From assembly GCF_029962835.1 (NCBI RefSeq), contig NC_080579.1, positions 81,175,959 to 81,239,958 of the forward strand: a stretch of 64,000 nt of DNA, read 5' to 3'. Below, piece after piece: positions 44,653 through 57,509 of this stretch (the stretch's first letter is position 1; each line of letters starts with the position of its first letter). The notes below the pieces were generated by a model. The model ran no database searches. It saw only the letters and a program-made list of their open reading frames with translations, and was not told where the DNA came from. This DNA is from Magnolia sinica. Lineage: Eukaryota > Streptophyta > Magnoliopsida > Magnoliales > Magnoliaceae. The position numbers and the translations under genes were made by a program.

Positions 44653-45702
44653 TGTAACGTCCCAGTTTTCACTGCCGACCACAATGCCCTCGCGGCGGAA
44701 ATCTGAGTGTCTCGAATAAGGAATAATCACATGTGGACAGTTTTTCCCAGGTCCGTATAATCATATTAACATCCAATAAAGGATACTAATCAATACAACA
44801 GGTATTAAGAGACAAGTAAAAATAACTATAGCATGAAGTATCAGGGCCCACATCTAGAATGACACACATCCAAAAAATACAATTTTCAGGGAATATACAA
44901 ACCACAGTATAATAAAATGCACGAGATGTAAAGATGACACAAAGGAAGAGCTAGTACTACTAGTTGAGCTCGTTGAGCTCAGCCACGCTATTGAGGGGTC
45001 TGTCATCCCCAAAATCCTCACTGGGCTCAACATGAGTGTCCTCATGAGGATTGGCATCCTGAGCTACTTCTGGAGCATTTACATATGTTAAATGGAAGGT
45101 CTCGGTTGCGCAAATAGTGAAGTACCTCTAAACTTATGTAAGCAAGATGTTAGTTAAGTAAAGTATTCAAGTAGAAGCAAGGTTTACACACCTAATTCAT
45201 ACATATCAATAAGTGTAACTACAAGTAAGAACCTGCAAACATTCATACAAACCATTATCATTTATCTTATTTAGAAGCATATATGCATAAAATGCATTCA
45301 ATTTGGGATGGACATCCACCTGAAAAGGACAGCCCATAATGAACTAGTCAACATAGAGCCCATACTGACTAGTCACTCGATAAGATCTATGCAGAAAGGA
45401 TAACTTATAGTAAGCTGGTCACTCGGTAAAATACACTATAGTAAAGCCCATGATGACCAACCACCTGGTGAAATTCATGCAAAAAAGGATGGCCCATAGT
45501 GGCCAACAACACATGCCAATAACTTAGAGTTACTCAGTAAAATACACTGTGGTACAGCCTATAGTGACTCAAGAAATCCCGTGACTTACATCGGCCACTC
45601 GGTAAAGTCAACGTACCATGTATGCATGATTAGCACAACCATTATTAATCCGGTTTGCAAGTAATCCAATTTTACAAGCAATGTATAAGCAACCCATCCA
45701 TG

Positions 45703-45741
<39 letters not shown>

Positions 45742-46424
45742 CCTATTGACTGGTGGCCCTTCGGAATTGATGGCTACATAATAAACCCAATAATCTTTTC
45801 CATCACAAGTCCAAGTGTAAACATGAAGAAATGGTTCAACCTAAGAAAAGCCACTTAAGTAGAAAAGTCCAATCAAATGGACATAAATGATTCATCTCAA
45901 AAGCCACTTGGGGCACAAATATAGTAAAAAATGGAATTCATCAAATAGGCCTATATAACCCTCAAAAGGCGAGGCCACTAGACAAAAAATCAATTCATAA
46001 AAGGGATAATCAACCCATATAATGATTTATGCAAGAGGAAATCAACTTGCATAAATAATAATTCATAGTCTCACACAAATTTCTACAATTCTAAGCATAC
46101 TAATAACTTAACATGTGAATTTGTAAGATAGCATGTTAAAATTCATAAAAGAGCAAATTATACATGAATTTCACAGGTAACAAGAGTTCAGAGATACATA
46201 TAATTACTACATATTCAAAAACAATAATACAATGGTATTTGGAGAAACTAATACTAAACTAAAATATCGGTGAGATCTTGAAGGATAGATCTTCACCTAA
46301 AAGTTGGAAATCATCGGTTCAACCATGTACTAGTTCTAAGAATTTAAGGAAAATTCTGAAATTACATGGTTATCTAATATGATACCATGATGCAGAAGCA
46401 TTCAAAGCTTAGAATTATTGATAA
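44653..46424 (-). repeat. LTR-like sequence of another gypsy family, extent uncertain
   Basis: Begins TGTAACGTCCCAGTTTTC, the same kind of terminus (…GGGACGTTACA in sense) as the TGTCACGCCCC LTRs, but not alignable to them. The left flank lacks a PBS complement, so it would be a solo or 3' LTR. A tract of CCCATAGTGA/GGTAAAATNCA words repeats at 45310-45620. An (ATA)n microsatellite lies at 45701-45739. The right limit is a guess. Confidence 0.45.
45701..45739. repeat. (ATA)n microsatellite
   Basis: Twelve to thirteen uninterrupted ATA/AAT units. Confidence 0.93.
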
Positions 46425-47202
46425 GTCTTGGAGGGGGTGAATAGGATCACTTAAAATTATTTACCAATTTCAATCAATTAAGCAGGTCTAAGATCATATA
46501 CTATAAATGATACAACTATATAAGTTAAGTAGTCTTTGATAAGAGATAGATATATTTAGTGTATGCAATGAATTAAGCACCTAACATACAATCTATTCAT
46601 GCATAAGATAAATAATTCAACTCGCAGGTATAAATAGAATAGCATATACAAATCAATAAACACAGACATGAAGATATATAATGGTTTGGCTAAATCCCTA
46701 CTCCACTCTTAGATGACAAAATCAAACTTGAGTTTTTCGAATTTTACTATCCTAATGGTTTTCTATAGATTCACTATTAACTTTTACAATGATCTTTTAT
46801 ATGTTCACCACTAACTTGCTCATATAAAGACTTATAAAGGTTTTCTATAGGCTTACTAATAACCTACACATACATACCCGTATTGGTGGCTCACACAGAT
46901 ACTACGTACAGTCCCGTCGGAGGATCACAGAGAGACTTAATTGAGTTTGGGTTACAAACTCTATACTCAAATCTACACAAGACTTGAGTATACAATGAAC
47001 TAAAAAATTAACTCTTACTAGTTTAGTTGAGCCCTATTAATAGAACCTTCTTGAAATGCTCGATCAATCTTGATGCAGCTTTTCTTTAGCTCCCATAATC
47101 CTTGATATGGGTCTTCTTTAACTCCAGCAACCAATTACTTTGCAATAATGTACTTATGAGGATGATAGGGTAATGGGAGAGAGGGTTAGTTGAATCTTTT
47201 AC

Positions 47203-50200
47203 TGTCACGCTCCAAACTCGGAAACCGGGCTCACAAAATTTTCGATCGCCGAATCCGGCGCTGACAGCCTCCGTAGAACCCCATTCTTGGCTCCCAGCAC
47301 CCATTCGCCAGGTTCTGATCCTGGGATGCTACGAGGAGGATTTTCAACATCAGTTTGATTCGTAATAAGCATAACCAAAGGCATAACCCACAAACAATAA
47401 CCAAAAACTCCATCACATTTCCACTATGATAAAAAACTTTACAAGTACAATGAGCATAAAGGAAAATACAATGATAATGGACAAAAGCTCCAAGATGATC
47501 TGTTATGAGCTCCTGCCTCAGCGCTTCTGCAGTCCAACGTCACCTGCACGAAACGGTCATACATAAGCTTATAGAAAGTTTAGAGGGTGGTGAAAGTGTG
47601 TGCGAAAGGTAATAATATAATTATGCAGTACAGAGTAATGCGGAATATGCTGATGAATTCATGAATACCATTAGTCGTACCAAGGCTATACGATGCAAGA
47701 CATGAATGATGTCGGCCATACCAAGGTCATGCAATGTGAGATGCAACTCAAGCATACGAATCCTCATCTAAGTCCACATATCAATACAGCTCAAATCTAG
47801 AATATCACCGGGGTCTAGTACACTCCAAACCAGATTGCTGCCCCATCGCGAGCAATAAGGTAAGTGGAAGAGACCTCACTATCCGCCTGCCAATATCGGG
47901 ATCGGCTCCTCGATAGCAGACTCATTCCTCGAGCTGGTCAAACTCAGCCTAGCTTTGCCCCCTCCTCTCGGGCGGGTAAGGCCGCACCCCTTTCCAACCG
48001 ACCGCGACACAGTCGAAAGCACGGCCACCTGGTAATCGGCACTCGGCGCTCATGTACTCATTCGGTCTAAACGTTGGAGCAACCTCTTGATACCATAAGG
48101 GTTTAGAAACTTTCACCCAGAGATATCTATAGCACCCCATGTAGAACAAGATTTTCAATATCTAATCCTGCTAACCACGATACGCCTGTGGAGGCTATGA
48201 CCCTAATGTCGCTAGGGCGTATAGTAACCATGTCACACAATGCGAAATGCATGAATCACCCTATCCAGTCATACAGCAATCCTGCGCGTATTGTGCGCTC
48301 ATGTGGGGCAACACCACCTAACCGGGAGCCCCTAAACAATCTGCCCGAAGGCATATGCTATGATCAGTCACTTCTCATATTAAGCATACATATGATGCAT
48401 ATGATCATTAATCATGAAACTACACTAAACATATTATATGGTGATGGATGTTGTTCATAACAAAGATGGGCCTAAACGGCCTACAAGTATGGGCCTAACA
48501 AGGGGCCCTAGGGAGAATTATAATGCAGACATTTAACCAACATTATTCGCACAATGTGGACGTCAAACCAACATTTCTCCCAGGGCACAACCTACATTGT
48601 AATGGCCACACACATACATTACATTGGGCCTTGCTTATGGGCCTCACATACATTGCATCAGGTCTCGAATACACATCGGGTGGGCCTTGCACCTGGGCCT
48701 CAAATATATCACAATGGGCCTCTTATGTCAAGCGGGCCACGTCACATGGGTCACATTATATGGGCCACACCAACGGGCTTCATGTACATCAAATAGCTTG
48801 CACTGATGGGCCTCATGTATATCAATTCGGGCCCACCCTTATGTATATTTGAGGTCCGACCTATTCCCAAGTTAATATAGAGATAAATGAAATGAAAACA
48901 AATATCAACTTAATTGGAAACTAATGTTGCCCTTAGAAGTTGAGCGGTGGATGCCATGGTCCACTATTTAAATGGTGGGGTCCACTTGAACTTTAGATCT
49001 GATTCACTCATTCTCCTATGCCATACAACGATCTCATAAATGGTTGGACGGTATGGATGCAACACATGCATCATGGTGGGCCCCACCATCCAAACCATGG
49101 ATGGTGTAGATAAGACACGTACATCATGTGGGGCCTGTGGCCTGGCTGCTGACAAGAGGAGCAGCTACATAGCTGCTGTGCAAGCAGCTTGCTGCACTCC
49201 AAATGGCAGAGGTGGGCCCCCATGTAGGGCCCACCATTATATAAACATACAATATGTAATACACTATAATATATATATGTATATATATATATATATATCT
49301 ATATATATATATATATGTAATAGCTGCTGTCACTACAGCTTTAAGCAGTAAAAAGGGAGAGGTGGGAAGTTATACACGTAGGGCCCACCCTCTCAAAAGC
49401 ACATATATATTATATACAATATAATATATATATAGCATAATGTATCTATATTATATCACCAGGTGACGTTCAGGCCTTTGGACGGCCTAGACAATTACGG
49501 TGTGGTCCACCCTAGTGGATGGACAGTGAGGATGGGTCCTATGGACCCCACCGTCAGGTCACACTTCGCTGTCAGCTGCCACCACTAGGGAGACGGTGCC
49601 AAGACCTCACGTGTTGAAATGAGGTATCCTTCACTCGGTCTGCCAGTTGAGCTATGGAGCTGGGTGTGCACATGCACCAAGGAGGGCCCCATAGGGACGT
49701 GGGTCCCACCGTCTGGACGGTTAGGATATAATACATGCACTAAGGGGGCCCACCAAAATGGATGGATGACGTGGGTGGGTCCCATGGACCCCACCGTCAG
49801 GTCACACCCATGTCAGTACACACACACCATGCTAGCCACCTCCACAAGTTCAATACCAAGACCTCAGGTGCTGCGACGAGGCGTCCTCACTCAGTCTGCC
49901 AGTTGAGCTAAGTGTTGGGTGGTTCCAGCATTGAAACAAGGCACCTTTCACTCAGTCCACCACATGAGCTTTGGGGCCCACGTCAGATCACACTTCACTG
50001 ACAGCCATGCCCCACCGTTAGCCACATCAAGGTGGCCGCCCTAAGGACGGTTGGGATCACATATAAACATCATGGTGTGTCCCATATGGAAGGGGTCCAC
50101 CGGTAGGTGGCATGGATGAAATACACACATTATAGGTGGGCCATGATCATAAAAAGAGAGAGAGAGAGAGAGAAAGAGAGAGAGTGAGAGAGACATCGGC

Positions 50201-51018
50201 GAAGATGGAGGGCCCCCGCCACTATGGGCCCCTCTTTGATACAAAGCCTACATCATGGTGGGTTCCACCATAAGTGGGCCCTTACATCTCAAAAAGATAA
50301 AGAAATGAAGATCCAAGATCACCCACCGGCTTCTTCTTGCACCCTAGGCTTCCTTAGCTCCTTAGCTTTGATTCCAACGAAGGAGATGAGGTTTGGACGG
50401 TTGAGATGGGAGATGAAAGGGTAGGAAAGGTGGGCCACACTTGTAGCTTGGAAGAGATGGGGAGAGGCTTGGACATGTGGTGGTTTTTATGTTTGCTTGG
50501 AATGAGATTTGAAAATGAAGGAGAGAGAGAGGGTTGTAAAGAGAGAGAAGGAGTGATGGGTGATGGATGTGTAAGAGACTTTTTGACTTTTATGGTAAAT
50601 GGTGTAAGAGAAGTATGGGTGTGTAAGAACCTTTTTAACTTTAGGGGTTGCTTGGGAAAGGGTGAGAGGTGATGTGTACTCGACATATACTTGACATGAT
50701 GAGATTGATTGATTGATTGATTGAGGTGACATCTCATAGAGATTCTCTCGTAATTCGCACACGCGACGTTTTTCTCACACCGAACGTTAGCCCACATCTC
50801 CTGGCCAGAGTATCGGATCGGTGTGTGAGTTTCAACATCGGAACCGCGGCGACGGCGCAGTCGCTAAGGTACAAGTCTCGGGTTGAGTTGACTTGGGTTA
50901 ACGGTCTGTGAATCAGGGTCACGAGCAAATACCGGTTAAGGGTCGAAGGTTGCCGAAATTCGACTGGGAAGACCGTGGAAGTCTACGGCACGGTATGGTC
51001 TAGGATACGGGGCTTACA
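47203..51018 (-). mobile_element. Solo LTR of the gypsy family seen at the left edge (3.8 kb)
   Basis: It aligns with 2859-6757 from TGTCACGCTCC to GGGCTTACA, including the TGGGCC tract, the TA-rich tract, the GA run (50155-50185) and the conserved GC-rich block near the right end. Both flanks are non-element DNA: TTTAC at 47198-47202 and CTTAC at 51019-51023, a 4-of-5 match to a target duplication. There is no PBS next to it, so it is solo. Confidence 0.9.
49264..49320. repeat. (TA)n microsatellite in the solo LTR
   Basis: TA repeats with short GTA/CTA interruptions, at the place corresponding to the TA/CA run of the other LTR. Confidence 0.9.
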
Positions 51019-51168
51019 CTTACAACTAATAGCTTAATTGGTTTCAATTTGGGGATTTACCCATATGGGCATTCTAAAGTAAAGAATTTACCAATGGGAT
51101 TGGTCTCTAACTTCTAAAGAATGCAAGAGAATATGTACATCTTTAAGGTGATCTTGGAATGTCATATA

Positions 51169-51277
51169 GGATACGATAGGTGGGACAGGGTTTTTTTGCC
51201 CTGTCTCTCACCTGAAAGCCTTAGTCTGTAATTTTGCATCATTAATGAGATACTCCTCTTTTTGAAAAAAAAAAAAA
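51169..51277 (+). mobile_element. 109-bp 5'-truncated LINE tail with poly(A) and 21-bp target duplication
   Basis: A perfect 21-bp direct repeat (starting GTGATCTTGG, ending TCATATA) lies at 51148-51168 and 51278-51298. Between them is a short segment ending in a T-rich stretch and about 13 A. It contains a GACAGGGTTTTTTTGCCCTGTC hairpin (described by its arms GACAGGG/CCCTGTC). This is the signature of target-primed reverse transcription. Confidence 0.9.
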
Positions 51278-51976
51278 GTGATCTTGGAATGTCATATAAA
51301 GTGATAAATCACAAAGAAGATGACATGAACTCAATGGTTTCGAGTCTAGGAGAATGGATAAAAAGTGGGAAACACTTATGATTAAGTTTTAATTTTTTTT
51401 TTTAAAAAAAAACCCCTCTAATTTGCAAATATCTATGTCTATTTTATAGAAAAAGTGCTCTAACGGATCTATAACGACTAGACTCGAATCAATAATGTCG
51501 ATTGAACAGTTGATTCAATCAACAAAATCCTTGTTTAACTGGAAAGTTTGTTGAACAATTTTAGCCACTTTCAATACAATCGACAGGGTCTGTCGATTCG
51601 ATCAAAGTCTAATCGACTCTAATTGATGAACTGTTGATTCGATTGACAGGCTTCTAATTTCTATACATTGTAGTTTTCAACTATCAGTAGCATTACACCT
51701 CTATGAGCCAAGTTAATCATGTTCATATTCGGGCCTAAGGTTTGGGATGATGAAATAAATAATTTTCCTATGGAATTGAATTATCTAGAGGAAGGTTGTT
51801 TTGAAACTAAATGGGTCTTTAGGGCTAGGTTTACCAAGGCACCTCAATTTACCTATGTCTTCAAGCCTTGATGCTACGATTCTTCAAATATTCAATTGTC
51901 TTTGTCATCCAATGGGGGCTCAACTTACTCAATACACAGACTCATGTTATTGACAAACCGAGGCACTAACAAAACT

Positions 51977-52432
51977 GACACCTACAACCAATTCCCATTT
52001 AATTCCATTATCCAAGGTTAATTTCTAATTTACCTTCAATTAACAATAAATTTTGGGATGAACTTATCTAGACAACCGATTTGCGACTATACTCAACGCA
52101 ACCATGAATTCTCATGCAACTACACCCCTCACCCAACTCCAACCAAAGCTAGGTTACTTCAAATTATCGGCAGAGTTCCCAAACCAAACATGCATGAATA
52201 TCCTCAGGTTAGAACTCAAAAACTCGAAGAATCAAGGAAGATTCTTTGCCTATATAACTTCTAATTTATGGAAAATTGAAGAATACCCGCATGCAAGAGC
52301 TAGAAGACTCCCTACCTAGCAAAATGGGAATTTCGCTGGCACACACACATGAAGGGTTCTGACTGGAGAAGCCCATGACAACTTCTGACAACGAGATTCG
52401 GCAAAGATCATCTCCTGAAATGGCAAGGTGAG

Positions 52433-52480
<48 letters not shown>

Positions 52481-53040
52481 TTAGGGTTGGAGTGATGGTT
52501 TGGAAAGGAAAAATGAAAGAAGTGGACTTATATAGTCCCACAGCTCCTGGGTTAGATTGCTCATGGGTGAACGGTTTGTGACTAAATGTGCCCTGTCGAT
52601 CAGGCTGACAAGAGCCGACAATTTTGTCTGTTAGACCAACATAACACAATTCTTTTCTAATTTATCCCTACACAGGTTGGTTAAACCGACTGAACACTGA
52701 TTTTGCTTAAAAGTTGAATTTTTTCGCTATCTTAAGGTCCTAGGGTCCCAGTCACATGAGTTTCATTGGCTAGACTTTGACTTAGGGGTTCTACTTAGCA
52801 TATTCAAGCGCATGTTCTTTCTGACCTAACATCAGGGTCCTAATGGACCAAGGATCCGACATTCTGAGTCCCACGAATGTTGTGTCACAGATGACTTAGT
52901 AATGTACGGACTTTACTTGAGTTACAGGTCTCTAGAATTAAAGTTACCACTCACAATTCTATATTCTCGAGCACAACACATGTTGTGCACGAGTGACACA
53001 GAATTTAATCAAAAAATTTATGATAATGCCCAAGGACATC
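51977..53040. other. Unclassified intergenic DNA with a (CT)n microsatellite
   Basis: No gene recognised. 52433-52478 is an uninterrupted CT run of about 23 units; the flanking frames owe their length to it. The surrounding sequence has a retroelement feel (GGTTAAACCGACTG) but no motif I can name. Confidence 0.55.
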
Positions 53041-54180
53041 CATACCTAAATATTAGAGGTCCAGGGTATTACAAGATGAATGGTCCAAATCAACAATTAG
53101 ACCTTCTCCACTACCCATTTTCCTCGCCAGTGATCAAATGTTTAAAATCATTCAATCAATGTATTTTTATGAGGGATCAAATATCAAAATGTTGGCTCCA
53201 CATGATGGATGGCCTATATCAATTACCATACCCTTTTAGTATAATTAATATGGATTGTCCATTCCCATCCATTGATTAGATTGTTGGGATTCTTATACAA
53301 AAGCGACATTTTAGAGGTATTGGGCAATCATAAGTAGACCCCCATAAGATAGTCAATCCAAATCAATGATCGTACCTCTTTTATGATTAATATGGTTGTC
53401 AATTTTCTTAGTCAAGTATTAAGTAGTTAAGATCATCCTATAAAAGTGACTTTTTTTTGTAAGGAACAAAAATCAAAAGTGTACCTCGCATGTAGACTAT
53501 AGGAAATCAAAGGTGGGGCCCAAATGATGAATAATCCAAATCAACCTTCTAATCTTTTTTAGTATAATAAATATTGATAATCTATTTCTTATCCAATGAT
53601 TGGATGGTTAAGATCATAAAATCAAAGTGATTATTAAGAGAAATAGGCACACAAAGGTTGGCCCCACATGATGGATATTTTTTATCAACGGTTAAACCTC
53701 TTTTAGTATAATAATCATGAACCATTCATTCATTTCTTATCCATTAATTAAATGGTTAGGTCATTAAATTAGAAATAAGACTAGGATGGGTAACAAATGA
53801 TGGGTCCAAAAATTAATGCTCCATATCAATAATCTGACCTTCTCTATTATAATCATTATAAATCATCCATTTCATATCCATCGATTGGTTTATTAGCATC
53901 ATCCGGTCAGAAGTTAAAGGTGGGCCCTATATTATGGATGATAATTTTCCTAAAAATATTTTGATATGATGATCCTAACCGTTCAATCAATGGAGATTCC
54001 AATTAGTGTCTGAAACACCCATCACATGGGGCCCATCTTTGATTCTTTATCCCTCTTTAAAATATTTTTTTTATCAGTTGATCTAACCATCCAATCAATG
54101 GATATGAAATGGATATTCTAGATCTATTACAATTGAAAAGTTGGATGGGTGATCAAAATTGCCTATCATATATAATGCAC
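53040..54180. repeat. Degenerate tandem repeat, period roughly 120-150 bp, with an inverted end
   Basis: Five or more units share the order GGTGGGCCC..ATGATGGAT, TCCAAATCAA, GACCTTCT, TTAGTATAATNAT, ATCCATTGATTGGATGGTTAGGATCAT. From about 53950 the same words appear in reverse complement (GATGATCCTAACCGTTCAATCAATGG, described by parts). The array therefore looks like an expanded palindromic element. No coding sequence; the 125-codon frame at 52902-53279 overlaps it and is spurious. Confidence 0.65.
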
Positions 54181-54269
54181 CTTTTATTGATGATACCCTG
54201 AATAATCTTCATATTTTCTGGTCTCATGCCTTCTTGTTCCCTAAAACTTATTATAAGATTATAATAAAG

Positions 54270-56730
54270 GCACATCAGAAACTTTTCTTAGGGCTTTTTT
54301 CACTCCATACCATCAGTTGAGAGCATATCTGCAAACCTAAAGATGAAGGGGGCTTAGGCATTATCCCGCTGGATTTAACTGCCAAAGCCTGTCTCATCAA
54401 ACGGATTTAGAAAATTATCTGCAAAGAAGTTAACCTTTAGGTCAAATGAGTCCATGAAAAATATGTTGGCACAAAATTCGTTTGGAGCATTCAATTGCTC
54501 TCTAATGCTTCCTAGGCTTAGCAAAGCATCCACGATGTTGGCGATATTGCTAAATGTCATACCAAATTTCTTATTGGTAATGGGCAATGGGCAATCTACA
54601 AACTTTTAGTTTAATCCCTAACTATGAGACACTAGCCTATTTGATTGTATGGGAATTCATGCCATTCAAGATTTTAGCCTAGGAACGAACTTCCCCATCA
54701 GCGCCCTAGTCCAAGACATAGAATGGCAATTCTCGTATCCTAACTCTCCTGCTTTGGCCCAACTCTTCCAAGAAATTAGAATGTGTCAAATTATTCTTGT
54801 TGATGACAAAATCATCTAGACTCTTGCCCCAAATGGTGCCCTTACTTTCGTTGTTACTGTGAAAGCCTGCAGAGTTGCCAAACCAAGCTTGCCTTGGAGT
54901 GATTTCCTTTGGTTCAGTGGTTACATTCCTAGACACTCCATTATGACTTGGATCGTATTTCTTAGGAAACTCAAAACGAAAGACCTGCTCTCTAGCCTTA
55001 ATATTATAAATGATATTGCATGTGTTTTTGGTAAAAACAATGTTGAGTCAATTAACTATTTATTATTCTCTTGTAGGTTTATTAATTGGATCTGGAATAA
55101 CCTGCGCTCTAAGATTTTTATTCATTTTATTTCTCATCCTGTCATCCTCCAATCCATTTCTTTCTTTCTTTCTTTTTAAGATAATGCTAATGATGAAATC
55201 TCCGCCTCTCTTAATAGGCTTAGATTTCCTGCCCTCGCATGGCATATTTGGAAAGAAAGAAACAACCGTATTTTTAACTCCAAATATACTTCAAAGGAAG
55301 CCATCTTTAGAAATATTGTCTAGGACCTGAGAGTTAGAGTTTTATTCTTATTTGAGCCTTTTATTGTAGCTAAGGCTCCCTTTGCTTTATCCGCAGCTTG
55401 GGACCTCCCCTCTGCATACTCTATTTCGCACCCTCCAATGCGCCACGTGACTTAGCTAATAGACCCAACTCAGCCTGAACTCTTACCTCTGTTTAGATCT
55501 CTATTTCCATATTTAGTCTCTTTGCTTTTTTGACACTGGTGAGGATGTGATGAGATCGACCACCATCTTCCTCAAGCGATAAGCTCCTTGAATCCACAAG
55601 GTACTCTTGAATCCATAAGAGAAAAAAAAAAACTCCAATCCATGAGAAGAGATAGAATTTTGTAAGAAGTTTAATTGATAAATAATAATAATAATAATGA
55701 GTTTAACACCTTTAAATAACCCTAAAAATGCAATCAAAAAGTTCTCATCAAATTAGGAAAAAATTTCAAAAAATCATGCAAATTTCCCACATCTGTCAAC
55801 TTGTCATTGACCAGTCGAGCTGATAGGTCGAAACAGCCAAAAAGTGTCCAGATATTTAAAACGAAAATTATGTGATTTTTGACCTATAGACCCGATTTGC
55901 CGACCAGTCAAACTGGATTTCTACTGGTTGATCAAATCTATCGACCTGTCGAAATTGGCAAAAAAAAAAAATGTCCATTGAAAATTATGAAATTTCTAGT
56001 AGTTCTGGTGGAATTTTGACCTGTTGACCACAATGGTCAACCGATCAAACTATACAGAGTGTGTTCGATCCTTCTTGACTTCTTTTCTTCTGCCCATCTT
56101 AGCCACAAACGAATCCGCGACTTGTTCTACATCATTTTCCCCACTACTCATATGATTTGGGGGGTAGTCTCTGATTATGGCATGCAAGGGACTTTGGATA
56201 AATGCCTTCAAACTTTGTCGCAAGTTATATCTAAACTTCACCTATTAATATTGCAGGTGCTTGCATCCTGGTGCAAAATAGTCAGAGCCTTGCAGCGATC
56301 ATGGACCTCTCTTAGGAGACGCGCCTATTTGTCCGGAGAGTGCACTCATATATCATTGCTTCTAGTAGCCATGCCAGTTTAACTCCAGGGCACATTTATA
56401 CAACTCTTTCAAAGCTTGCAATTGTTTCCATGCACTCATTTTCTCACTTTATTACTAGGATAGAAATTGCTCATTTGCTTTGATGCCTGGCCCTAATTAT
56501 GGGTTCTCTTTCTCTTATTCTTTCTCTTTCTTTTTCTCCCTGGTGGTCTCCTTCCTCTTTTTTGGTGTTTTTCTTGCCTCCCTTGTGCTCGAGGTGTGGG
56601 TTACTTCTTTTTTTCCTTTTTCTTCTTTTCTAGGGATTCTCTATGCTTGTTGTATCATTTTAAGCTTTGCCTTGTGCAAGTAATAAGAAAATATTCCTCA
56701 CTTGCTTTCCAAAAAATAAAAATCTAACTA
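54270..56730 (+). mobile_element. LINE (L1-like) 3' remnant, interrupted by a solo LTR
   Basis: Translation gives CKPKDEGGLGIIPLDLTAKACLIKR, the end of a plant LINE RT. At 54859-55179 is a zf-RVT domain: PWSDFLWFSGYIPRHSIMTWI followed by VFGKNNVESINYLLFSCRFINWIW. Then comes FPALAWHIWKERNNRIF (55230-55290). Stops and frameshifts abound. After the inserted LTR (55531-56134), T-rich 3' UTR-like DNA ends near an A-rich CCAAAAAATAAAAAT at about 56720. Confidence 0.82.
55531..56134. mobile_element. Solo LTR (family S) inside the LINE
   Basis: Starts TGACACTGGTGAGGATGTGATGAG and ends TTGTTCTACATCA (cited in part), matching the ends of 9213-9906. The flanks TTTTT and TTTTC are compatible with a decayed duplication. 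The middle contains GACCAGTCGAGCTGA / GACCTGTTGACC words not obvious in the other two copies. Confidence 0.75.
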
Positions 56731-56942
56731 ATGATATGGACAGTCAACCATGTGAGGACCATCTTTAATTATTGATCACTACCAAAAAGTCACTTTATCC
56801 ATCATTATAGTCATTCAAGCAATGTCTAGAGAAATAAAGGTTTCATATTATTCATAATAGAGGTCCAACATTGACCTGTAATGTCTATAATGAGGGGCTC
56901 ACTTTTAAATTCAATGCCTCTAAAAAGTCACATTGATAATCT

Positions 56943-57488
56943 TGTTGATTGATGTCTTAAATCTGTAAATCAACAAGTATGTTGATAACAATTTTGATTC
57001 CATCGAAGTCTTGCTTGATGTCATCGAAGGCTTGCTCGATGCCATCGGTAAAATCTAAGATTTTCATGTTTAGTCACAAGAACGTTTTGGTATTTAGTTC
57101 AATGCCATTGAAGTGGGTTTGATGACATCGACAGTCTAGTAATGCCATTGAAGTCCCATCGAATGATTGCGCAAAGTTACGCAGAGTTGTGTATTTGCGG
57201 AATTTATTTCCTATTTCGATTGTAATTCTCCTAGATGCTATGTGTGTGTGTGTCTATATATATATATATATGGGTATAATCGGTATTAGGTGTATTTTAG
57301 AACTTTCTATTTCATTCCAAAGGGTTTCAAGGGCTTATAAGGAGAGATTCGAGGCTTGTTCGAATCGGGTATTCTCTCTATATCTTTTAAAGGTTTTTTC
57401 ACATTAATTTGGAGTCTTTATGATTAGACTTGGTTGTTGCAATTAGAGTACTTTACTTGATTCATCTATGTGCTTTCGCGGTCCCCCA
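56943..57488 (+). repeat. 5' LTR of copia-2 (546 bp)
   Basis: Runs from TGTTGATTGATGTCTT to GTCCCCCA, ending five bases before the PBS. It includes several GATGNCATCGA-type words (56999-57160) and TG/TA dinucleotide runs at 57242-57271. The solo LTR at 27261-28595 is the same family. Confidence 0.85.
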
Positions 57489-57493
57489 ATAAG

Positions 57494-57505
57494 TGGTATC
57501 AGAGC
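57494..57505 (+). promoter_or_regulatory. Primer-binding site (initiator tRNA-Met type) of copia-2
   Basis: TGGTATCAGAGC, a perfect match to the usual plant copia primer site, five bases after the LTR. Confidence 0.93.
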
Positions 57506-57509
57506 CAAC

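Larger units (their letters stand above)
46425..51976 (-). mobile_element. Copia-type LTR (about 1.7 kb) split by the 3.8-kb gypsy solo LTR
   Basis: On the minus strand the right edge reads TGTTAGTGCCTCGGTTTGTC. The left edge contains CTATTCACCCCCTCCAAGAC, a stretch typical of the end of copia LTRs next to the PBS. The two pieces (46425-47202 and 51019-51976) look like one LTR once the gypsy LTR is removed. TTGATTCGATTGACAGG-type words recur at 51490-51660. No element body adjoins, so it is probably a solo LTR. Its boundaries are approximate. Confidence 0.55.

Noticed and set aside
52266..52649. 127-codon minus-strand frame with a run of Arg-Glu
   Set aside because: It is open because it crosses the CT microsatellite; not a gene.
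52902..53279. 125-codon frame
   Set aside because: It overlaps the tandem repeat and translates repeat words; no family resemblance.
53040..54180. CRISPR-like or bacterial array
   Set aside because: Units are long and degenerate without constant short repeats, and the whole window is plant nuclear DNA.
56059..56382. 107-codon frame after the solo LTR in the LINE
   Set aside because: It starts inside the LTR and continues into LINE 3' DNA; no domain.
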